From positions 25,839,063 through 25,903,062 of the forward strand of contig CM037472.1 in NCBI GenBank assembly GCA_021014325.1: a stretch of DNA of 64,000 bases, read 5' to 3'. This stretch comes from Plazaster borealis. Its lineage: Eukaryota; Echinodermata; Asteroidea; Forcipulatida; Labidiasteridae. Positions 10,801 through 64,000 of this stretch are shown in pieces. The number at the start of each line of letters is the position of its first letter. Position 1 is the stretch's first letter. Below the pieces are notes generated by a model, which had not been told where the DNA came from, ran no database searches, and was given only the letters and a program-made list of their open reading frames with translations. Made by a program: the position numbers and the translations under genes.

Positions 10801-13009
10801 ATTACTGAAAACCAAAAACAAACGACTTGAACAAAACTTGACATAAAACCGAACATCACATTCTGTCAGATCATCTTATTCCTCCATGGTTAGATTGACT
10901 CAACTGAAATCAGACGATCATTCGTACAGTCGTACAAGAATATTGAACTTTAGACTTACTAAGCATCCTTGGAATTCTACAACCCCCTCAAAAATGGATC
11001 ACTAATTAATAATAAAATTATCAGTGATCCATATTTCAGCCGTTTGTCGAGTTACTATAAAGTGTTTATACATTGAACTTTACACTTCATGTGTACAGAT
11101 CAATGTGAGCTATAGGCCTACATGAACATGACCAAATCTGATTAAAATAAAAAATTACACACACATCAAGAGGGGGGGGGGCATATGTACTTTATTATAG
11201 TTTTATTCTCAGGTATTTAGTAGGGTTAATTGGATAAGAGAGGGTGCCAGAGATGATACTAAGTAATGTCCTTAGTAATGGAAGTGTAATCCCATTGCAT
11301 CATCCTTATTTGGGCTAAACTGGAATGATGTGGGAAAGTGACGTCAACAGTCAGGTTGTAGATGAGGTGATGCAGCACAATATGCTGCCAAATTATCTAA
11401 TGTTTATATGCCAGATACACCGGGCCCCGGGGCAAACCGGAGCAATAGACGTGCTGGGTTTTTTTTCCATGTAAAACACAACACTTGGGACCTACAGCTT
11501 AATTACAGTAAGGTTGAAGCAATAATAAACCAATTGTTTACAGGTTATCACAGAACTTACAATATAGTGGGTGCTACGTCATCGCAGCTGATGGCAAAGA
11601 CGTGCAAAGACCCATCCATACACTGAGAGTTGACTTTATTTTTATTTGTAGTAAATAATAACACAGCTGCCAAGCTCTTTTATTAAAGTTGTATGTTTTG
11701 ACATCGATTTAAATCTCATTACTGTTTCAAAAATTAACAGTATTCAACCACAAAAAAGACTATTTTGAGTTGAATGCACTACCAGCGTCAGACAACGCTG
11801 TAGCAACCCTCGTCCGGTATGCAATGGAGGAGTCCAACCTGGGCTACAGCACCCGGTCTTTTGTTTGTAATGTAAATCACTGTAGTAAAAGTAGAGTTGG
11901 AAAGGTGAGCGAATTCCAAATAGACAAAGGAATCATACTGTTCCTTCCTTGTACAATTTACAGGACTTGCTGGAACCTGTCCTTACTGGCTTTTTCAGCC
12001 ACTCCGGTAGGTTACAGACTCTGGAATATTTTATCACATACCGGTATTTCAAGACAGAAACGTCTTGATCAAATAAACAAATTCATCCCGACATCAATCA
12101 TCATGTACTTTACAACAACGGCACTTTCCTATGGAAGACATTTTGTTTGTTGATGTTTTACACCTACTATAGCCTAGGTCATGTGTGACATTGGTCGCAC
12201 AATCAGTCAAAGCATCAAGACCAATTTCATGGCACTGCTTACCAAATAATTATGCGCTTACGCGCACTGTAACATGTGTATTTCTATGGGACGCAGCTGG
12301 GCGTAAGCGCAGAATTCCACGGTAAGCAGAGCCATGAAATTGGGCCCAGGACTAAAAAAAAAAAACACACTCTGCTCATAAGAAAAACAAAAGTTTGTGA
12401 GTCTGGCCATGCTGGTGTGCTTATCTGCTGGGCTGCGACACGCCTATAGAAAGAAGTACAACTATCTATCTACAGTTACTTTCTATAATTCACTAGAACC
12501 ATGGAGAAAACAAACAACAATTAATAGTAATACTATTCTTTAGGAGTATAATTAATTTGTCATTTTTGCAACCTCTTAGTTTGATCATCATGCCATGGTA
12601 TTTACATTCCTAGTTTGTAAAGATAGTATAATTGTTAAAAAAACAGTGTCGATCAATCAAGGTACATAGTTTGTCAATGTCATATAGAACAAAAATTAAG
12701 GAATAAAATGGTGCCTTCGATCGTTACTGACCGGCAGCAATGAGCAAAAGGCCCAACCATGGAGGAATAAAAACACTTCCATGGCCCAACCCAGCACACA
12801 CACACAGCACACCCTACTCGAGTCCTACCTAGCGAGAGGTCGAGTATGCACCCGAGTGCCGCATTATCGCATACCGGCGCGGCCGGCATTCCCGGCTCTC
12901 CGTCGTCGTCTTACCTGTTGGGTTCGATCACCAAAGTTGAGTCCTTCTCCTCAGACGAAACGCTGGTCGTTTCGCCAATTGTTTTCCCATTTCTCCGTTT
13001 CACAGACAT
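1828..13009 (-). CDS. ABHD12: ABHD12/ABHD12B-like lysophospholipase (3' end missing)
   Basis: Alpha/beta-hydrolase of the ABHD12 family, whose vertebrate members are ER-membrane lysophosphatidylserine/monoacylglycerol lipases. Exons in transcript order: 12915-13009, 10190-10317, 8751-8865, 7873-7992, 7297-7373, 5659-5788, 4320-4357, 3901-3980, 2934-3016, 2273-2351, 1828-1952. All join in frame at GT..AG boundaries (1070 nt, 356 codons plus two bases). Visible features: short hydrophilic N-terminus, one membrane segment (about residues 45-65), an NMS glycosylation sequon at 90-92, HGNAG oxyanion-hole motif (147-151), GHSMG nucleophile elbow (Ser218), HAEDD (catalytic Asp about 304/305), and GYGHRH (catalytic His about 343). 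Human ABHD12 is 398 aa and ABHD12B 362, so only a short tail is missing. The start is the first ATG of the open exon. ABHD12 versus ABHD12B cannot be settled by eye. Confidence 0.88.
2349..2420 (-). repeat. 35-bp tandem duplication across the exon 10 acceptor
   Basis: The segment AAGGCTGGAATATAA (plus strand) with its flank occurs at 2349 and again at about 2384. On the minus strand both copies read ATATTCCAG|CCTTAAA, so the 3' splice site and the first bases of exon 10 are duplicated. The exon-proximal acceptor (AG at 2352-2353) keeps the frame; the upstream copy would add 35 nt and shift it. Confidence 0.8.
2448..2870 (-). mobile_element. tRNA-Leu-like SINE, type 2
   Basis: Minus-strand head at 2790-2870 (GTGTCTTAGCCGAGCGGATA.., GTTCGAGTCC) with a long variable arm, then a ~330-bp body (AGGACACAAGTGTC, CATGCATTACACAAC) and an (AAT)n tail near 2450. 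In ABHD12-like intron 9. Confidence 0.8.
3379..3525. mobile_element. palindromic MITE with a GGTGGCAGCAG arm
   Basis: AATGGGAGACTTT at the left and AAAGTCCCCCATT at the right; arms of ~45 bp including CTAGGTGGCAGCAGACTTA are inverted. Same family as 17244 and 22712. Confidence 0.8.
4985..5282 (-). repeat. decayed copies flanking the 43-bp array
   Basis: Fragments such as TAGATGGGTTTCTTACCC near 5137-5155, and looser matches near 5040 and 5245, repeat the 'gggtttcttacccacttcc' core of the 43-bp unit with substitutions and spacing changes. They look like older units of the same array on its intron-distal side. Confidence 0.55.
5283..5702 (-). repeat. 43-bp minisatellite made of exon 6 tail plus splice donor
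   Basis: Ten units start at 5283, 5326, 5369, 5412, 5455, 5498, 5541, 5584, 5627 and 5670, at an exact 43-bp period. On the minus strand each carries the coding end of exon 6 (WGHS[V/M/I]GSG; the most downstream unit is altered after HS) and all but that one keep the donor GTAAGA. The unit at 5670 is the real exon end; the rest are intronic. Units differ by only one to three bases, so the expansion is recent or homogenised. No acceptor lies within a unit, so these are donor repeats, not duplicated exons. Confidence 0.93.
5659..5788 (-). CDS. ABHD12: ABHD12-like exon 6 (nucleophile elbow exon)
   Basis: Encodes GFGDS, a helix, then VYVWGHSMGSG carrying the catalytic serine (Ser218). The acceptor AG is at 5789-5790 and the donor GTAAGA begins at 5658. 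The last ~33 coding bases and the donor are the founder-like unit of the 43-bp tandem array that runs downstream into the intron. The exon copy reads GHSMG, while most intronic copies would read GHSVG. Confidence 0.88.
5870..6060 (+). mobile_element. tRNA-derived SINE, type 1
   Basis: A tRNA-like segment at 5971-6041 has box A (TAGCTCAGTTGGTAGAGCGC) and box B (GTTCAAGTCCC) and anticodon-loop-like TGTTAAT. The upstream body GGGAGACCGCCAACAT is shared with the other copies. It lies in ABHD12-like intron 5. Confidence 0.75.
10318..12914 (-). other. ABHD12-like intron 1
   Basis: 2.6 kb with no credible exon. Holds (AAC)n near 10625, the MITE at 12219-12346 and AT-rich unique sequence. Open frames here (for example 11770-12153 plus) have no recognisable similarity. 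Confidence 0.6.
12219..12346. mobile_element. MITE with CCAATTTCATGGC ends
   Basis: ACCAATTTCATGGCACTGCT at the left is mirrored by AGCAGAGCCATGAAATTGGG at the right; GCGCTTACGC is also inverted inside. In ABHD12-like intron 1. Confidence 0.75.
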
Positions 13010-13598
13010 AATCACTAAATAACTTATTATATTATGTTTTTAACAGACAAATTTTAAAAAAAACATCAACAAAAACATTACCACGCGTGCATCACATTAC
13101 CGACTTACGATTTGTAAATAAAGGATTACGTCACGATCATGCCAATGACGCACAGCATGGTATGGTGTGCCAACTCTGACAAATATCATTGCTTACTGCT
13201 ATAGAAGAACAATGATAAGAATCGCCACAAATACTCTCAAAAACCACCATAGCAGTTCAATTAATAAAGTATCAAAACAAAATAAGAGGAGTCATGCAGG
13301 ACATTGTAATCAGAATTCGATAAGAAAGGGGCGGGGCGCTATATTATTTTTCCTGCAAACTTTTTGTCCCCATACGGGAAATTAACATGGGCTGGAGGAG
13401 GATGATTCAAAAGAGGGCGCTATCAAAAGAAGTTTGTACACAGTTCGCCGTGGGGGAACAAAAAGTTCGTAGGGAAAAAAAGCGGGCGGGGCATGCAGGG
13501 GGACGTGTTCGGCAAGTGGTCACTTTAAAAAATAATTGAAAAAACACAAAATTTGAGTGGAAATAAATACATTTCAATCAATAATATAAAACTCTCGT

Positions 13599-13604
13599 TT
13601 TATT
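13599..13604 (-). terminator. candidate XPD polyadenylation signal
   Basis: AATAAA on the minus strand about 1.15 kb past the XPD stop, with a second at 13644-13649. Which one is used cannot be told from sequence. Confidence 0.35.
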
Positions 13605-13805
13605 GTAAAAATACAACTGTACAATTCAACTGTATATTTTAGCTTTATTGGTTTGTCAAACTGTTGAGTGATAAAAATGCCTAGAAGTAACAATAACAAG
13701 TTGTAAGGAAATCCTCAGACACTACTAACTTTAGTATTTACACATTGTCAGTTTAAGACACTTACGAACCCTCAAAAGAGTGAATGACCAGCCCTTGCAT
13801 GAACT

Positions 13806-14126
13806 TTAAAGGGAAGGTTGATATACGCTTGGTAATCACCTTTAAAAATTAAAAACCTACTTGTTTAGAAGTACAGCAGCTTTCGATAGTATAAAGCATT
13901 TTGAGAATCGTTTCACTTCCAAGTAATGTGGTTATGGAAAAAAAGATACTCGTTTTTATCTCCCAAAATTTGAATTTGAGAAGCGTTACTGTCAGATGCG
14001 TTTCTCAGATTGTGTACCAACTTTTGAAATGAAATTTTCACAGGTTAGTTTTATTGTATATCTACATGTATATATAGGATAAAACAATCGAACAGTAAAA
14101 AACCCAAAGGTATACTTTCCCTTTAA
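13806..14126. mobile_element. TTAA element, family C, in the XPD 3' UTR
   Basis: TTAA at both ends, inverted ends AGGGAAGGTTGATATACG and GTATACTTTCCCT. It lies inside the likely XPD 3' UTR and brings a minus-strand AATAAA at 14050-14055. Confidence 0.7.
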
Positions 14127-14758
14127 ACACCATAAGTTTCTCTGTAAATAGTAGTTTTTAACTGCAAGGATGGTTATGTAAATGGTACCAACCTAATTTG
14201 AAAGTTTACCCAAACATTGCAGCGTCTAAATCTAGCTACCTTGGCTACGGTTATGGCCGTTGGCTGCAAACGACAACATTGCTGGACTTTTTGGCATTCC
14301 GGCCATCCTGCCGTATCCATTAATTCGGCCTTCATTTGTGTAGTTGGTTAAAGCACCAATAACCCTGAGAAATATGTTTACTTCCTTTACACGGATTTGT
14401 GAGTATTGTTTTCCAGAAAATGTTCACAATACGACTGTTACCTGAGCAAAAGTTATTGAGTAAAATGTAACTATTGTACTCAGAAAAACAAAACTCAACT
14501 TTTAATGGAGCCTTTTGTTTATCAGCCTGACACAGACCACAGGGCATTTGGGTTGGTTCTGTGACTCATTCCAAAACAGACAGGATCCTCTAGCCCTATA
14601 CCCAAATCTAAACCTTTGCAGCCTCTAGTAAGATCAGTATTTTTAGAGCCAAGTTAATAAACATTGTTTGTTAATAGATTGTGCATTCCTGGCTCCATCA
14701 AACCTGAGCAAACCAAATGAAGAATACAAAGGCACGAAGAGTAGCATGTTGAGGCATT

Positions 14759-36036
<21,278 letters not shown>

Positions 36037-36574
36037 GGCTGCAGTATGAATGACCAAAAAACCAGATCTTCGGTGGGATAGTAAGTAACCTACTTTTATG
36101 AGAAGGTCCACATTCACGTGCACACATGCACCAGCACAAAGTGTGTTGTACGTGTTTTGTTGACAGCTCTTGGTCCAGTCGATTACCACTTTGATGGGAA
36201 ATGTATAAAGTTCTTTTTATAAATGGATAATTCATAGAATTATTTTACAAATAAAAGTATCAGAAATTAAATGACTATATTTTTTGATTGAAATCCATAG
36301 TTTGATAATAACATTTATTTAAAATTATAAGTCAACAATATATTTTAGAAATAGTATTTTATTTTTATCCCCCACAAAAGTTTGGAATAACCATCAAGGT
36401 ATTGTCAATTTAGTCTAAATCAGAGGTTCTTTACACGAGTAACATATCCGGTAATAAAGGGGCACCAGTCTAAACTAAAACTAGAGTCTGATACCCTGTC
36501 TCTTCTTAAACTATTCAGGTACACATTTTGTTCAACCTGACTACCACACCACCTGGTGTTTATCGATCTCTACA
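36037..36574. promoter_or_regulatory. bidirectional XPD/PEX6 promoter region
   Basis: The start codons of XPD (minus) and PEX6 (plus) face away from each other across 538 bp. No other exon or mobile element is recognised in the gap. The sequence is AT-rich with no clear TATA box or CpG cluster. The PEX6 ATG sits in a good context (ACAATGG). Transcription starts were not located; a shared promoter is inferred from the layout alone. Confidence 0.55.
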
Positions 36575-63955
<27,381 letters not shown>

Positions 63956-64000
63956 AACTTCTAGACATTATAATTACAATTAGAAGGCTCTATCCTGTTG

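Larger units (their letters stand above)
13010..14758. other. XPD 3' UTR and gap to the ABHD12-like gene
   Basis: After the XPD stop (14759-14761) there is no further exon. Minus-strand AATAAA signals lie at 14050-14055 (inside a TTAA element), 13644-13649 and 13599-13604, so the XPD 3' UTR is probably 0.7-1.2 kb and would include the transposon at 13806-14126. The ABHD12-like start codon is at 13009; its promoter probably lies in 13010-13580. Confidence 0.55.

Noticed and set aside
11770..12153. 127-aa plus-strand open frame
   Set aside because: No recognisable domain and it overlaps intron repeats; length is unremarkable for AT-rich DNA.

Overview
The window is animal nuclear DNA: AT-rich and intron-dense, with about 50 short coding exons that join in frame at GT..AG boundaries, and introns packed with tRNA-derived SINEs, LINE fragments and short TTAA-flanked inverted-repeat transposons. 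The protein sequences are clearly metazoan. The repeat landscape looks echinoderm to me, possibly sea star; that taxon call rests on memory of similar repeats and was not checked.

Three protein-coding genes fill the window. (1) Positions 1828-13009, minus strand: an ABHD12/ABHD12B-like lysophospholipase. Eleven exons join in frame (357 codons) with the serine, aspartate and histidine of the catalytic triad; the last few C-terminal residues lie in an exon I could not find. (2) Positions 14759-36036, minus strand: a complete ERCC2/XPD helicase gene. Twenty-two coding exons give exactly 760 codons before the stop, the human length, with the four Fe-S cysteines at residues 116, 134, 155 and 190. 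Its first coding exon holds only five coding bases (ATG AA). (3) Positions 36575-63955, plus strand: a complete PEX6 gene. Seventeen exons give 1167 codons, with a degenerate first AAA+ domain and a canonical second one. XPD and PEX6 are head to head with 538 bp between their start codons, so they probably share a bidirectional promoter. The three products act in different places (ER lipid hydrolysis, TFIIH repair/transcription, peroxisomal receptor recycling); I see no pathway link beyond the shared promoter.

The most unusual signal is that splice-site segments have been tandemly copied into the adjoining introns. In the ABHD12-like gene, the last ~33 nt of exon 6, encoding the GHSMG nucleophile elbow, together with its 5' splice donor has become a 43-bp minisatellite of ten copies, each with an exact GTAAGA donor. 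In PEX6, the tail of exon 4 and its GTGAGT donor form an older array of about six ~105-bp copies. In XPD, a 67-bp x4 array ends about 10 nt from the exon 8 donor. In the ABHD12-like gene, the exon 10 acceptor is duplicated (35 bp). These may be several instances of one process.

Other points of interest are a hammerhead-ribozyme-like core in an intronic repeat (49474-49517) with a decayed relative at 27283-27335, palindromic elements carrying CTCF-like motifs, and a young 5'-truncated LINE with intact target-site duplications in PEX6 intron 5. All gene models come from manual translation and splice-site reading; no database search was run.
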